A stretch of 32,903 nt of DNA from Cyanobacteria bacterium MAG CAR3_bin_5. GTDB taxonomy: Bacteria > Cyanobacteriota > Cyanobacteriia > PCC-6307 > Cyanobiaceae. How positions within the stretch are numbered: the first letter of the stretch is position 1; each line of letters starts with the position of its first letter. The stretch covers positions 1 to 32,903 of the forward strand of contig JAPOTR010000009.1 of NCBI GenBank assembly GCA_026709085.1, in the 5' to 3' direction. This document shows positions 15,018 to 24,599 of this stretch, piece by piece. The notes beneath the pieces are model-generated. The model saw only the letters and a list, made by a program, of their open reading frames with translations, had not been told where the DNA came from and did not search any database. The position numbers and the translations under genes are program-made.

Positions 15018-15116
15018 AAGCATCTCGGAGATCAAAGGATATTTCAATCATTTAACAGAACAATCAAGACCCGTGAGACTCAGATTGAGGAGACAGGTGC
15101 GGCCTGCTTTCTCTCT

Positions 15117-15142
15117 CTTGGGTACTCACGTATGTAAGCCCC
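15117..15142 (+). repeat. Diverged 26-bp repeat, copy 2
   Basis: Second copy of the 26-bp element, 127 bp downstream of the first in direct orientation. It runs into a CCCTG-TTT-CAGGG hairpin (15140-15152). Confidence 0.6.
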
Positions 15143-15234
15143 TGTTTCAGGGTCTCCCCACCAGGAAGGAAAAGCCCGGTTGCGGCAGGACTCCCCACCA
15201 TTGCTCAGCCCCCGGACAGCGCCACAATGGGGCC

Positions 15235-16485
15235 ATGGACATCCTTGTAGCTGGTGGCGGGCTGTGCGGCACCTTGATGGCCCTGACCCTCAGCCAGCGC
15301 CAGCTTGGCGTGACCCTGCTGACGGGATCAGCCCACCCGCAGCCCATACCCGCCGCCACCGGCTACAGCTATGGGGGCATTCCCTGGTGGATGGGTGTGG
15401 GGGATGGGGGAAGGATGCTGTCGGGCCAGGGGCTGGCCTGCTGGCAGCAGTTGCAGGAGCGCCATGGGGATCTGGGTCTGCGGCCAGGCAAACTGTTGCT
15501 CTATTGGTCTGCGGCGGATGACGACGCTGCGGTGGAGGCTGCGGTGGCAGCGCTCGCAGCCAGCCTCCCTGAAGAGACCAGGCCCGAGCGCCGGTGCCGT
15601 TCCGCCTTCTGCGGGGGGAACCTGCAAGACCTGGGATTGACCTGTGCCGGGGCCGTCGAGCTTCCCTACGGCCGCATTGACAGCCGCCACTACCGGCCAG
15701 CCATGGACAGGGTGTTGCAGTCCCAGGGGGTGAGGCGCTCGCCAGGGGCGGTGGACCAACTGCTGGTGCGCCATGGACGGTGCATGGGGGTCCGTCTCAC
15801 CGACGGTGACGTACTGAAGTCCGATGGGGTGGTGCTGGCCACAGGCGCCGCCATGGCCAGCCTGCTGCCCCTGCCGGAGGCCGGCCGGTGGTTCCCCTAC
15901 AGCAGGGCCAGCGTGCTGCCCCTGCAACAACCACAGCCGTGGCCCGAGGTCATCCTGATGCCCCTGTTGGGGGGGCGGGAGCGGATGGAGCGCCAGGGGC
16001 GGACGGGCTTGGTGGTGGATCCCGGCCTGGCGCCGTGGGGTGGGGGCGTGGTGTTCGGTCAGGCCACCAGTCTTCAGCGCCGGAGCGGGCGGCCTGGCGC
16101 CACCCCATCAGCCCTGACGGGATCTTGGCAACCATCGGTGGCGGAGGCGCAACTCCATCGGGCCCTGGCTGAACTGGCCCCGGGGCTGGCGACAACGGCT
16201 CGGCGGCAACGGGCGGCGGTGCGACACTGCCCTGTCAGCTACAGCCCCGACGGCCGGCCATGGGTTGGCGGCTGTCCCGGCATTGCCAACCTCTGGCTGT
16301 TCGGGGGCTTTCGGGGGGGCTTTGCCTTGGCGCCGCTCCTGGCGCCGCTCCTGGCGGAGGCCGTTGCCCGCAACAGCCCCCTTGCCCAAGAACTGGGGGT
16401 GGATCCAGCCCGCCTGCTGGCGCCACAGGACCGTCCCCCGCATCAGAAAGAGGACGAGGCGGACAGGGGGGATTCCGCTTCCTGA
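15235..16485 (+). CDS. FAD-dependent oxidoreductase, DAO family
   Basis: This 416-residue flavoprotein of the D-amino-acid oxidase/glycine oxidase fold should oxidise an amine or amino acid. It begins directly with the FAD-binding strand [17 protein letters not shown] (dinucleotide motif GGGLCG), has a second nucleotide contact [10 protein letters not shown] near residue 200 and ends with the typical DAO closing motif (DGRPWVGG...[16 protein letters not shown] near 340-370). Start: ATG at 15235 because the Rossmann strand starts there. The substrate cannot be read; a ThiO-like glycine oxidase is one option, but no thi genes are near. Its 3' end overlaps that of accD by 43 bp in opposite orientation. 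Confidence 0.82.
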   Translation: MDILVAGGGLCGTLMALTLSQRQLGVTLLTGSAHPQPIPAATGYSYGGIPWWMGVGDGGRMLSGQGLACWQQLQERHGDLGLRPGKLLLYWSAADDDAAVEAAVAALAASLPEETRPERRCRSAFCGGNLQDLGLTCAGAVELPYGRIDSRHYRPAMDRVLQSQGVRRSPGAVDQLLVRHGRCMGVRLTDGDVLKSDGVVLATGAAMASLLPLPEAGRWFPYSRASVLPLQQPQPWPEVILMPLLGGRERMERQGRTGLVVDPGLAPWGGGVVFGQATSLQRRSGRPGATPSALTGSWQPSVAEAQLHRALAELAPGLATTARRQRAAVRHCPVSYSPDGRPWVGGCPGIANLWLFGGFRGGFALAPLLAPLLAEAVARNSPLAQELGVDPARLLAPQDRPPHQKEDEADRGDSAS

Positions 16486-17381
16486 GCAGGGGCAGGGACG
16501 TCATGGGCAGCAGCAACTACGGGCTGCACCCCGTGGATCCGGAAGAGATCCGCCAGCACGCTCCGGTGGCGGGTTCGCTCCACAATGCAATCCACAAAGC
16601 CGTGCTCTTGCAGATATTCGGCCGTCTGAAAATCAACGGGCAGCTTTTCCCGCAGAGTTTCCTCAATCACCCGCCGCCCGGCAAAGCCGATCATGGCCCT
16701 GGGCTCGGCCAGGTTCAGATCCCCCAGCATGGCAAAGCTGGCGGTGACGCCGCCGGTGGTGGGGTCTGTCAGCAGAGGGATGTAGAGGCATCGGGCCTGG
16801 CGGTGGCGATGCAAGGCGCCGGCCACCTTGGCCATCTGCATCAGACTGAACAGGCCTTCCTGCATCCGCGCCCCGCCCGAGGCGCAGACAATGACCACAG
16901 GGTAGCGGGAGCGGGTGGCTGTTTCCACCAGACGGGTGAGCTTCTCTCCCACAACGGATCCCATGCTGCCCCCCATGAAACGGAAGTCCATCACCCCCAG
17001 GGCCAGGGGCAGGCCCTGGAGACGGGCCAGGCCCGTGACCACGGCATCACTCAGCCCGGTGGACTTCTGATAGTCGCGCAGACGATCCACGTAGGCCTTG
17101 CGGTCCTGGAAACCAAGAGGGTCCGTGGGGCGCAACTGCCCGTCAAGGGGCTGGAAACTTCCCTCATCCACCAGCAGGCGGATCCGCTGTTGGCTATCAA
17201 TGCGGAAATGATGGCCGCATTTCAGGCAAACACTGGCATTGGCCAACAGGTCTTTGGTGTAGCTCACCGCACTGCAACTTGGGCACTTGCTCCAGAGTCC
17301 GTCGCTCCCGTCACTGTCCTGAAGGCTGCGCAGGGCAGGGGCTTCCCGTTTGCGGCTGGCGAACCAATCAAGGAGAGACAC
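16443..17381 (-). CDS. accD: Acetyl-CoA carboxylase carboxyltransferase beta subunit
   Basis: AccD, with AccA, transfers CO2 from carboxy-biotin to acetyl-CoA to make malonyl-CoA for fatty acid synthesis. The 312-residue protein has the N-terminal zinc ribbon (CPSC and CLKCG, about residues 33-57) and the crotonase-like core ([50 protein letters not shown]). The Ala/Pro-rich tail of about 20 residues is variable. It lies 38 bp downstream of pilD and overlaps the end of the convergent flavoprotein gene. Confidence 0.97.
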   Translation of the reverse strand: MSLLDWFASRKREAPALRSLQDSDGSDGLWSKCPSCSAVSYTKDLLANASVCLKCGHHFRIDSQQRIRLLVDEGSFQPLDGQLRPTDPLGFQDRKAYVDRLRDYQKSTGLSDAVVTGLARLQGLPLALGVMDFRFMGGSMGSVVGEKLTRLVETATRSRYPVVIVCASGGARMQEGLFSLMQMAKVAGALHRHRQARCLYIPLLTDPTTGGVTASFAMLGDLNLAEPRAMIGFAGRRVIEETLREKLPVDFQTAEYLQEHGFVDCIVERTRHRSVLADLFRIHGVQPVVAAAHDVPAPAQEAESPLSASSSF

Positions 17382-17419
17382 GCTTGGCTGTCTTGGGGGA
17401 AAAGCTTATTCAAGCCGTT

Positions 17420-18271
17420 TCAGGGGCCAAGTGTGAGGCCCACGGCGTTCAACCAGGGCAGCAGGACCGCCAGCAACTGCCGCTGCAGAGTCGGGGGGGT
17501 GAGCCAAGCCAGCCCGCCCGCAGTAGCCAGGAAGGGACCGAAAGGGAAGGGTTGTCGGGGTTGGAGGCGCCCGCTGAGGCGTGCCAGCAGGCCGAACAAG
17601 CCGCCACCGAGCACCGCCAGAGCCAGGGCCAGCAGGAGGCCCCGCCCCCCCAACCAGGCCCCCAGCACGGCCGCCAGCTTGCCGTCTCCTCTACCCAGTG
17701 CCGGCGCCCCAAGCCACCATGTCCCCAGTACACGGGCCAGATCAAACCCCACCAGAGCCACCGCCGCCGCCAGGCTGTGGTGGGCCAGGGGCGTGACGGG
17801 TCCCGCGCCCGCGGCCACGGCCAGCAGCGCCGTTGCTGTCAAGCCGGTGATTACGCCCCAGCGACAGAGGGGCTCCGGCAGCCAGAAGCCATCCAGATCC
17901 AACAGCAACAGCAACAGCAACCCACTGGTGAAAACCAAACCGGCCAGAAGGCGCAGCACACCGGCCAAACCGCTGGCTGCGGGGGTGGTCAACAGCGCCA
18001 CAGCCAGCCATAGTCCGGCGGTGAGTCCTTCCACCAGCCAGTCCCGCAGGGGGATGGGGGCGCCACAGGTGCGACAGCGCCCCCGCAGCCACAGCCAGCC
18101 CAGCAGGGGGAGATTTTCATGCCATGCCAGGGTGCGACCGCAGGCCGGACAATGGCTGGCCGGTCCCATCAGGCTTTCCCCCCGGGGCAGACGCCAAGCG
18201 GCCAGACTGAGAAAGCTGCCCACACATGCCCCCAGCAGAGCCACCCCCACAGATCCCATGGCCGAGATCAT
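17420..18271 (-). CDS. pilD: Prepilin leader peptidase / N-methyltransferase
   Basis: This 283-residue inner-membrane aspartic protease (A24 family) trims and methylates type IV pilin-like proteins, needed for pili and natural uptake. The N-terminal cytoplasmic loop has two CxxC pairs (CPAC and CRTC, about residues 41-70) as in bifunctional PilD. Catalytic aspartates sit in LLDLDGFWLP (near 145) and GRGDGKL (near 198), the GxGDxK signature. Seven to eight hydrophobic segments follow the usual topology. Start: ATG 18271 or 18259. It lies 9 bp after prk. Substrate pilins are not in the window. Confidence 0.93.
   Translation of the reverse strand: MISAMGSVGVALLGACVGSFLSLAAWRLPRGESLMGPASHCPACGRTLAWHENLPLLGWLWLRGRCRTCGAPIPLRDWLVEGLTAGLWLAVALLTTPAASGLAGVLRLLAGLVFTSGLLLLLLLDLDGFWLPEPLCRWGVITGLTATALLAVAAGAGPVTPLAHHSLAAAVALVGFDLARVLGTWWLGAPALGRGDGKLAAVLGAWLGGRGLLLALALAVLGGGLFGLLARLSGRLQPRQPFPFGPFLATAGGLAWLTPPTLQRQLLAVLLPWLNAVGLTLGP
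17901..17921 (-). repeat. Hexanucleotide repeat inside pilD
   Basis: AACAGC is repeated 3.5 times and encodes a Leu-rich transmembrane stretch on the minus strand. It is short, in frame and possibly slippage-prone. Confidence 0.8.
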
Positions 18272-18280
18272 GGCCGAGAC

Positions 18281-19183
18281 CTAAGACGCCATCTTTTTCT
18301 CCTCAATCATGCGGTGAATGATCGGGGTGAGAATCAATTCCATGGCAAACCCCATCTTGCCTCCGTTCACCACCAGACTTGTGGGGCTGGACATGAACGA
18401 ATCCGGAATCATCTGGAGAAGATAGGTGGGTTCAATGGCAAACTGCTCCTTGACGCCACGGCGGAAATGGATAATCACGAAGCTCTCGTCCGGTGTTGGA
18501 ATATCACGGCGGATAAAGGGATTGGAGGTGTCTACCGTAGGCACCCGCTGAAAGTTGATATGGGTTTCTGAAAACTGAGGGCAAATATGATTGATGTAAT
18601 CCGGCATCCGGCGCAGGATGGTTTCAACAATGGTCTGGGCCGAATAGCCCCGCTCCGCATTGTCCCGGTGAATCTTCTGAATCCACTCCAGGTTCACGAT
18701 GGGCACCACGCCGATCAGAAGATCCACCAGCCGGGCCACGTCGTAATTGTCACCCTTGACGCCCCCGTGCAATCCTTCGTAGAAGAGCAAGTCCGTGTTG
18801 GCGGGGAAGGGTTCCCAGGGGGTGAACTCACCCGGCTTCAACGTGGCGCCGAGGCGCTGGTTCTGCTCGGACGCCTCTTCCGGGCTGTGGAGATAGTAGC
18901 GACGCTCCCCCATGCCCGTTTCTCCATAGGAAAGGAAGGTCTCCTCCAGCTTCTTGAAGATGTTGGACTCGGGGCCGAAGTGGGAGAAGGTGCGGTTGGC
19001 AGCGGTGGCTTCCGCCATCTTGACCTTCATGGTCATGCGGTCAAAGCGGTGATAGCTGTCGCCTTCAATCACCGCCGGGTTGATGCCCTCACGGCGGAAG
19101 ATGTGCTCGAAGGCTCGCTTCACGGTGGAGGTTCCGGCGCCGGAAGAGCCGGTGACGGCCACAATGGGATGCTGCTTTGACAT
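18281..19183 (-). CDS. prk: Phosphoribulokinase, class I (proteobacterial-type)
   Basis: PRK phosphorylates ribulose 5-phosphate to the RuBisCO substrate RuBP. The 300-residue protein begins SKQHPIVAVTGSSGAGTSTV (P-loop near residues 12-20) and includes EGDSYHRFDR, FYEGLHGGVKGD, VNLEWIQKIHRD and FQRVPTVDTSNPF. Length and motifs match class I enzymes of proteobacteria. The roughly 330-residue class II enzyme of most cyanobacteria has regulatory cysteines near its N-terminus, and none are seen here. Start: ATG 19183; the frame runs upstream into leuB, so that extension is not real. There is no clear Shine-Dalgarno. Confidence 0.95.
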   Translation of the reverse strand: MSKQHPIVAVTGSSGAGTSTVKRAFEHIFRREGINPAVIEGDSYHRFDRMTMKVKMAEATAANRTFSHFGPESNIFKKLEETFLSYGETGMGERRYYLHSPEEASEQNQRLGATLKPGEFTPWEPFPANTDLLFYEGLHGGVKGDNYDVARLVDLLIGVVPIVNLEWIQKIHRDNAERGYSAQTIVETILRRMPDYINHICPQFSETHINFQRVPTVDTSNPFIRRDIPTPDESFVIIHFRRGVKEQFAIEPTYLLQMIPDSFMSSPTSLVVNGGKMGFAMELILTPIIHRMIEEKKMAS

Positions 19184-19247
19184 GGGAGGTGAGGTAAAGA
19201 CGGGGGACAACACCGAGACCAGTGTGCAGCCCCAGGGCGCCGCTTGG

Positions 19248-20360
19248 CTAGACCCGGTTGACGTCCGGCTGTGGAGCCCCGTCTTCCCCAGGCCCCTCCA
19301 GGGCCGCCAGCAGGTGGTTCCCCATGGCGCCGCAACCCACGGCGACACAGCCCTCGGCCATCATGTCCGGGGTGCGGAAGCCCGCCTTCAACACCTGGTC
19401 CACCGCAGCTTCCAAAGCGGTGGCAGCCTCCTCCTGCCCCAGCCCCAGCCGCAACATCATGGCGGCGGAGAGGACCATGGCCAGGGGATTGGCTCGATCC
19501 TGACCGGCAATATCGGGTGCGGAACCATGGACAGGTTCAAACAGTCCCGGTCCACCATCCCCCAGGGACGCAGAGGGCAGCAGGCCGATGCTGCCGCTCA
19601 GCATGGCCGCCTCGTCGCTCAGGATGTCCCCAAACAGGTTTCCTGTCAGCAGCACGTCAAACCGTCGCGGTTGGCGGATGAGCTGCATGGCGGCATTGTC
19701 CACGTACATGTGTTCCACCGTCACGTCGGGATAGGTGGAGGCCATACGCTCCACCCGCTCCCGCCACAGTTGGGACACGTCCAGCACGTTGGCCTTGTCG
19801 ACGGAGCAGAGTCGCTGGCGGCGCTGGCTGGCCAGCCCGAACGCCATGGCAGCGATGCGATCCACCTCCATGGCGCCGTAGGTCATGGTGTTGAAGGCCC
19901 GTTCTTCGGAGCCGCTGCCGATGCGCCCTTTGGGCTGGCCGAAGTAGATGCCGCCGGTCAACTCCCGCACCACCAGCAGATCCACCCCGGACACCACCTC
20001 CGGCTTCAGGGAACTGGCCGCCAGCAGGGAGGGAATCACCTTCACCGGGCGCAGATTGGCAAAAAGGCTCAGACCGGCCCGCAGGGCCAGCAGTCCGCTC
20101 TCGGGCCGCTGCCCCCTTGGTAGCCGGTCGTACCGGGGGTCGCCAATGGCGGCCAGCAGCACCGCGTCCGCGGCGCTGCAGCGGCGCAAGGTTTCCTCGG
20201 GGAGGGGCTCGCCACAGGCGGCAATGGCGGCGCCGCCCATGGGAGCCTCCTCCATGGCGAGGCGTAGCCCATGGCGGCTGGCCACGGACTGCAGGAGAGC
20301 TTTGGTTACCGCCGTGATTTCCGGGCCAATGCCGTCCCCCGGCAGAAGCGTGATGTTCAT
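19248..20360 (-). CDS. leuB: 3-isopropylmalate dehydrogenase
   Basis: LeuB oxidatively decarboxylates 3-isopropylmalate in leucine synthesis, using NAD. The 370-residue protein shows [11 protein letters not shown] at the start, [10 protein letters not shown] and [12 protein letters not shown] near residues 100-140, and the metal/substrate region [14 protein letters not shown] near 250, then [15 protein letters not shown]. It overlaps the lpxD stop as ATGA and is followed by prk after 64 bp. Confidence 0.97.
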   Translation of the reverse strand: MNITLLPGDGIGPEITAVTKALLQSVASRHGLRLAMEEAPMGGAAIAACGEPLPEETLRRCSAADAVLLAAIGDPRYDRLPRGQRPESGLLALRAGLSLFANLRPVKVIPSLLAASSLKPEVVSGVDLLVVRELTGGIYFGQPKGRIGSGSEERAFNTMTYGAMEVDRIAAMAFGLASQRRQRLCSVDKANVLDVSQLWRERVERMASTYPDVTVEHMYVDNAAMQLIRQPRRFDVLLTGNLFGDILSDEAAMLSGSIGLLPSASLGDGGPGLFEPVHGSAPDIAGQDRANPLAMVLSAAMMLRLGLGQEEAATALEAAVDQVLKAGFRTPDMMAEGCVAVGCGAMGNHLLAALEGPGEDGAPQPDVNRV

Positions 20361-21412
20361 GGTTGTCGGGAACGCTCCACCTGCTGCTGCAACCGTTTGA
20401 GACTACGACTCAACTCCGGCAGGCGGGCAAACAGGGCCGAGGCCCGGAGCCAGAGGCGGTTGGGCATCACAGGGAAGCCGCTCACCACCTCCCCGGGCGC
20501 CACGTCCGTATGGATACCGGCTTTGGAACTGGCCACCACCCCGTCCCCGATGCGGACCCGGTTGGTCACACCCACTTGGCCCGCCAGGATCACGCCGCGC
20601 CCCACCACGGCGCCGCCGGCAATGCCCACCTGGGCGGCAAAGGCGCAACCTTGACCGGTGACCACCCCGTGGCCAATCTGGACCAGATTGTCAATTTTGG
20701 TGCCGGCCCCCAGGCGGGTTTCCCCCACGGCGGGACGGTCCACCGTGCTGCAGCAGCCCACTTCCACCCCCTCCTCCAGCACCACATGGCCTGTCTGGGG
20801 CATCTTGCGCCAACCGCCACCGGCCGGAACAAAGCCGAAGCCCTCTCCACCGATCACCGCATTGGCCTGCACCACACAGTTGGGCCCCAGGCGGCTGCGG
20901 GAATGCACCACAACGTTGCCGTGGAGTTCACAGCCCTGGCCAACCCACGCGTCCTCGTACAGCACCACGCCGGGATGGAGGACCACCTCCTCCCCCACGC
21001 GGCAGCGGGGACCGATCACCACCCCGGCCGCCAGGGACGCACTGTCCGCCACATGGGCATCCGGCGCCACCACCGCCTGGGGATGGCGGCCGGGGATGGG
21101 ACGTTGGCGGGGATAGAGGCAGTCCAGCGCTTCGGCAAAGCTGAGGCGGGGGTGGGGGGATGCGGCCCAGGCAATGCCCCGTTGCCGGGCAAGCTGATGC
21201 AGTGGCTCCCCATCGGCGGGCAACAGCACCGCACTGGCGCCACAGCGGGCCAGGGCCTCTGCCATGGCGTTGTTCCGCTCCAGAAAGACCAGTTGCCCTT
21301 TCCGGGCCTTGTCCAGAGCGGCTGCCCCATCCAACTGGGGATCATCCGCCAACCAGCGGGCGCCGTCCGACTGGAGACTATCCAGAGCAGCGAGGAGTGT
21401 ACTGAAGCGCAT
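20357..21412 (-). CDS. lpxD: UDP-3-O-acylglucosamine N-acyltransferase
   Basis: LpxD adds the second acyl chain in lipid A synthesis, here for the cyanobacterial outer membrane. The 351-residue protein has a uridine-binding N-terminal domain (about 1-105), then a left-handed beta-helix of hexapeptide repeats ([20 protein letters not shown] onwards) with the catalytic-region sequence near [15 protein letters not shown], and a helical C-terminus ([16 protein letters not shown]). It overlaps proB (TGATG) upstream and leuB (ATGA) downstream, so proB-lpxD-leuB is translationally coupled. Confidence 0.95.
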   Translation of the reverse strand: MRFSTLLAALDSLQSDGARWLADDPQLDGAAALDKARKGQLVFLERNNAMAEALARCGASAVLLPADGEPLHQLARQRGIAWAASPHPRLSFAEALDCLYPRQRPIPGRHPQAVVAPDAHVADSASLAAGVVIGPRCRVGEEVVLHPGVVLYEDAWVGQGCELHGNVVVHSRSRLGPNCVVQANAVIGGEGFGFVPAGGGWRKMPQTGHVVLEEGVEVGCCSTVDRPAVGETRLGAGTKIDNLVQIGHGVVTGQGCAFAAQVGIAGGAVVGRGVILAGQVGVTNRVRIGDGVVASSKAGIHTDVAPGEVVSGFPVMPNRLWLRASALFARLPELSRSLKRLQQQVERSRQP

Positions 21413-22554
21413 CAGGTGTTGGCGTCGGGGGAGCGTGTCAGGACCAGGGAATCACGGTGAACCACACAGGCGGCATTGGGTTGGCCCAGCAGGGGGATGA
21501 CCTGGCTGCGGGAGAGGCCGCGAATCCTGTTCACCACCTCGCTGCCATGGCGGCTGATGCCCCGGGCCATTTCTTCCCCGTCCGGCCCGCAGAGGCAGAC
21601 GGCCTCATGGGAGGAAAAGCAGCCCTCCACCGACGTGATGCCCGCAGACAGGAGAGAGGCGCCCTGTTGTTCAATGGCCTTCACGGCCCCCTGGTCCAGG
21701 TGCAACCTGCCCTGGGGCAACACGCCGTGGGCCAGCCAGCGTTTGCGGATGGGGATGGGGAGGGCATCGGCCTGGAAGCGGGTCCCTTCGTTGCCGCCTT
21801 GCAACAACCCTTCCAGAACGGCAATGGTGCGGCCGTCGGCCAGGTCCACCGTGATGCCGCCGGCCGTGGCAATGCGGGCAGCGGCCAGCTTGGTGGTCAT
21901 GCCCCCTGTACCCCACTGGCCACCCGGTTCCGCCGCCTGGGACAGGCTCAGCAATTCCGCACGGTTGCGCACCTCGTGGATGGGGCTGGCTTGCAGATCT
22001 CGCCTCGGATCAGCGGAGTAGAGACGGTCCACGTCGGTGAGCAGGATGAGCCGCTCGGCCGCTACCGCCACCGCCACCCGTGCCGCCAGGGTGTCGTTGT
22101 CACCGAAGCGCAACTCATCGGTGGCCAGGGCGTCGTTTTCATTGACGATGGGGAGCACCCGGCGCGCCAACAGGCCCCGCAGGGTGGCCGTGGCGTTGCG
22201 GTAGCGGCGCCGGGATACGAAATCGCTCCGGGTCAGCAACACCTGGGCCACCAACTGACCATGGACGCCAAAGGCCTTGTCGTAGCAGGCCATGAGCAGT
22301 CCTTGTCCCACGGCTGCCGCCACCTGCTGCTGCAACAGCTCCCGTGGACGCCGGGTATCCCCCAAACGACGGCTGCCCAGCCCGACAGCGCCGCTGCTCA
22401 CCAGCACCACGGAGTGCCCCTGCCGACAGCAGTGGCTCAGCACCCGGGCCAACTCGGCAATGACGGTTTCCGTTTCCCGGCGGGCATCGCCCCGCAGAAT
22501 GCTGGTGCCCACCTTGACCACGAGGGGCGGGAGGGCCGTGCCGGAGTCAACCAT
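21412..22554 (-). CDS. proB: Glutamate 5-kinase
   Basis: ProB phosphorylates glutamate in the first step of proline synthesis. The 380-residue protein has the amino acid kinase domain (VVKVGTSIL near the start, [54 protein letters not shown]) followed by a PUA domain from about residue 285. Start: ATG 22554, immediately before the kinase fold; the frame extends to 22587. It is divergent from psaE over 90 bp and heads the proB-lpxD-leuB run. Confidence 0.96.
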   Translation of the reverse strand: MVDSGTALPPLVVKVGTSILRGDARRETETVIAELARVLSHCCRQGHSVVLVSSGAVGLGSRRLGDTRRPRELLQQQVAAAVGQGLLMACYDKAFGVHGQLVAQVLLTRSDFVSRRRYRNATATLRGLLARRVLPIVNENDALATDELRFGDNDTLAARVAVAVAAERLILLTDVDRLYSADPRRDLQASPIHEVRNRAELLSLSQAAEPGGQWGTGGMTTKLAAARIATAGGITVDLADGRTIAVLEGLLQGGNEGTRFQADALPIPIRKRWLAHGVLPQGRLHLDQGAVKAIEQQGASLLSAGITSVEGCFSSHEAVCLCGPDGEEMARGISRHGSEVVNRIRGLSRSQVIPLLGQPNAACVVHRDSLVLTRSPDANT

Positions 22555-22644
22555 GGGCAACCTGACACATTTCATCACCCTCGACAAGGAAGGGCGCCGT
22601 CCCAGTTAAGTTGATGGCGCTGTTCAGCTTTGCATCTTTGCGCC

Positions 22645-22854
22645 ATGGCCATCAAGAGGGGGCAGAAAGTTCGCATCAAGCGTCCCGAGTCCTATTGGTT
22701 CAATGAAGTGGGCACCGTTGCGTCCGTGGACGCCAGCGGCATCATTTACCCCGTATCCGTGCGTTTCGACACCCTCAATTACACCTCCTACAGTGGCGTG
22801 GAAGGTGGCCTGAACGTGAACAACTTTGCCGAGAGCGAACTGGAAGCGGCCTGA
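22645..22854 (+). CDS. psaE: Photosystem I reaction centre subunit IV (PsaE)
   Basis: PsaE is a stromal-side subunit of photosystem I that helps ferredoxin docking and cyclic electron flow. The 69-residue SH3-like protein reads [20 protein letters not shown], then [19 protein letters not shown] and [12 protein letters not shown], a clear family match at full length. Start: ATG 22645; an upstream in-frame ATG at 22630 adds five residues not found in PsaE. Monocistronic, by position. Confidence 0.98.
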   Translation: MAIKRGQKVRIKRPESYWFNEVGTVASVDASGIIYPVSVRFDTLNYTSYSGVEGGLNVNNFAESELEAA

Positions 22855-22949
22855 GGGGGCCGCCTGCGGACATCCATCGCGGACACCGCAAGCTTCACAA
22901 GGTCCATGCCAGGGCCACCCCTGAGACCCTTGCCCTCCCATGCTCCTCT

Positions 22950-23807
22950 GTGCCGGAACTTCCTGAGGTGGAAGTGGTTCGCCGTGCGCTCCAGCGTGGC
23001 GTTGGCCGTTTCCTGATTCGCCATGTGGAGATCCGGCTGGAGCGGGCGGTGGCTTTCCCCGTGGGTGACGGCACAGCCTTTGCCGCCGCTCTCGCAGGGT
23101 GTCAACTGACCTCCTGGCAGCGTCGCGGTAAATACCTGCTCAGCCAGCTTGTGCGCCAGGGCCGGCCTTCGGGTCGGTTGGGGGTTCACCTGCGCATGAC
23201 CGGCAGGTTTCGCTGGCTCAACGGGGAAGAGGCTCCCGTATGTCCCCACACTCGCGTGCGATTTCTCGGGGACGGGAAGGAGTTGCGTTTTGTGGACACC
23301 CGCAGCTTTGGGCGCATGTGGTGGGTTCCCCCCGACACAGAGGCATCCCAGGTGATCACCGGGCTGCAGAAGCTGGGGCCGGAACCCTTCGCCCCAGACT
23401 TTGACGGAGCGTACCTGGAGAGGCGCCTGCGGGGATCCAGGCGACCCATCAAAACAGCGCTGCTGGACCAGTCGGTGGTGGCCGGAGTGGGCAATATCTA
23501 TGCAGACGAGTGTCTTTTTCTCGCGGGCATCCCACCCCACGTTGCCAGTAACAGCCTGAGCCGAGGGCAGTTGGACCGGCTTTGTGGGCAGTTGGCGCAG
23601 GTGCTGGCCAGGAGCATTCAACAGGGGGGGACCAGTTTCCGGGATTTTCGCGACCTCCGGGGCGTCAATGGCAACTACGGCCAGGAGGCATGGGTCTATG
23701 GGCGATCAGGTGTACCCTGCCGCCGCTGTGGCGCCCCCATCCAGCGCCAGGTTCTCGGTGGACGCAGCAGCCACTGGTGTCCCCGTTGCCAGCGGGAGGA
23801 ACGGTAG
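22950..23807 (+). CDS. mutM: Formamidopyrimidine-DNA glycosylase
   Basis: MutM removes 8-oxoguanine and other oxidised purines from DNA. The 285-residue protein starts with GTG giving PELPEVEVVRRAL (mature N-terminal Pro is the nucleophile), has the LLDQSVVAGVGNIYADE helix-two-turn-helix near residue 170 and ends with the zinc finger CRRCG...CPRCQ (about 252-280). It begins 95 bp after psaE on the same strand, a sensible neighbour in an oxygen-producing cell but not evidence of co-regulation. Confidence 0.96.
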   Translation: MPELPEVEVVRRALQRGVGRFLIRHVEIRLERAVAFPVGDGTAFAAALAGCQLTSWQRRGKYLLSQLVRQGRPSGRLGVHLRMTGRFRWLNGEEAPVCPHTRVRFLGDGKELRFVDTRSFGRMWWVPPDTEASQVITGLQKLGPEPFAPDFDGAYLERRLRGSRRPIKTALLDQSVVAGVGNIYADECLFLAGIPPHVASNSLSRGQLDRLCGQLAQVLARSIQQGGTSFRDFRDLRGVNGNYGQEAWVYGRSGVPCRRCGAPIQRQVLGGRSSHWCPRCQREER

Positions 23808-23818
23808 GGGCGCGATCA

Positions 23819-24562
23819 CTACAGCAGGGGCAAGGTCTCCAGCGCATGGAGAATGGCCCCCGCATGGTGGTGGTGGGAGCGCAGCAGGGTATCCGGACGG
23901 ACCTGCCGCCACCATGCCAGCAGTTCCGGCCTGGCATTGCTCACCATCACCCCCCACCAGGGGCCCCCCAGCATGGAGCGGTCGTTGCCGGAATCGCCAC
24001 AGCACAGCACCTGATCCGGCCGCAGACCCAGCCTCTGCTGGAGATAGCCACTCACCGCACCCTTGCCCGCCGCAGGGGGCAGCAGGTCAAGTTGGCAACC
24101 GCTGCTGAACACCACCTGCGCCTGGAGGCCGGCCTGCTGCAGTGTGGACCGGAGGCGCCGTTCAAACTGGTGGCCTGCCGTTCCCAGACGGGGCTTGGTC
24201 AACTCAAAGCTGAGCTTGCAGGGGGTTTGCTCGGATGCCGGCTGCAGGATCAAATCACTCCGGTTGGCCAACAGGCGGTTGAGGGCGGGACGGTCCCAAT
24301 GGTGCTGCAATCGCCTATCCCAGGCGAGATCGGGCTCGCCACGCCAGAGCAAGGCGGAGCCCACACCCGTGGCCCAGCCCTCGGGCTCCAGCAGGTCCTC
24401 CTGCTGCTGCAACTGACGGGCGCCAGCCAGGCTGCGGCCTGTAGCGTAGACCAGATGGATCCGGGAGCGTAGTGTCCCCAGTGTTTGATTGAGACGGGCC
24501 AGAGCCTGTCCGTCACCCACAAGGGTATGGTCCAGATCAGTGATCAACAGCAGATCCTTCAT
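23819..24562 (-). CDS. Sucrose-phosphate phosphatase-type HAD hydrolase
   Basis: This 247-residue HAD enzyme of the sucrose-phosphatase family should release phosphate from sucrose 6-phosphate. The N-terminus LLLITDLDHTLVGD carries the nucleophile and acid/base aspartates (D9, D11). YATGRSLAGARQLQ, VVFSSGCQLDLLPPAAGKG (conserved lysine) and CGDSGNDRSML follow, closely like the stand-alone cyanobacterial SPP pattern I remember. Start: ATG 24562; the open frame upstream would overlap the divergent invertase. Mannosylglycerate or glucosylglycerate phosphatases are related alternatives. It is divergent (37 bp) from an invertase, which supports a sucrose role. Confidence 0.85.
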   Translation of the reverse strand: MKDLLLITDLDHTLVGDGQALARLNQTLGTLRSRIHLVYATGRSLAGARQLQQQEDLLEPEGWATGVGSALLWRGEPDLAWDRRLQHHWDRPALNRLLANRSDLILQPASEQTPCKLSFELTKPRLGTAGHQFERRLRSTLQQAGLQAQVVFSSGCQLDLLPPAAGKGAVSGYLQQRLGLRPDQVLCCGDSGNDRSMLGGPWWGVMVSNARPELLAWWRQVRPDTLLRSHHHHAGAILHALETLPLL

Positions 24563-24599
24563 TGCCCATTCCCTCCGCTGATGACTGGGCGCCGTAGCC

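Larger units (their letters stand above)
14382..15234. other. 853-bp gap without a confident gene; A+T-rich island
   Basis: No known gene is recognisable between tsaE and the flavoprotein gene. Positions 14445-14486 can form a long-range CACCCCCTC/GAGGGGGTG stem. A minus-strand open frame (14452 to about 14727) reads like protein but lacks a proper 5' end. Positions 14740-14850 and 14940-15130 are much richer in A+T than the rest of the window and hold two 27-codon ORFs, a structured segment at 14966-15017 and a diverged 26-bp repeat (14990-15015 and 15117-15142). The flavoprotein frame is open back to 14968, so an N-terminal extension is formally possible but unlike the family. I infer remnants of acquired or decayed genes and perhaps an RNA element. 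Confidence 0.5.

Noticed and set aside
14968..15234. N-terminal extension of the flavoprotein to an ATG at 14968
   Set aside because: The FAD-binding strand begins at 15235, and the extension is unlike the family and lies in the A+T-rich island.
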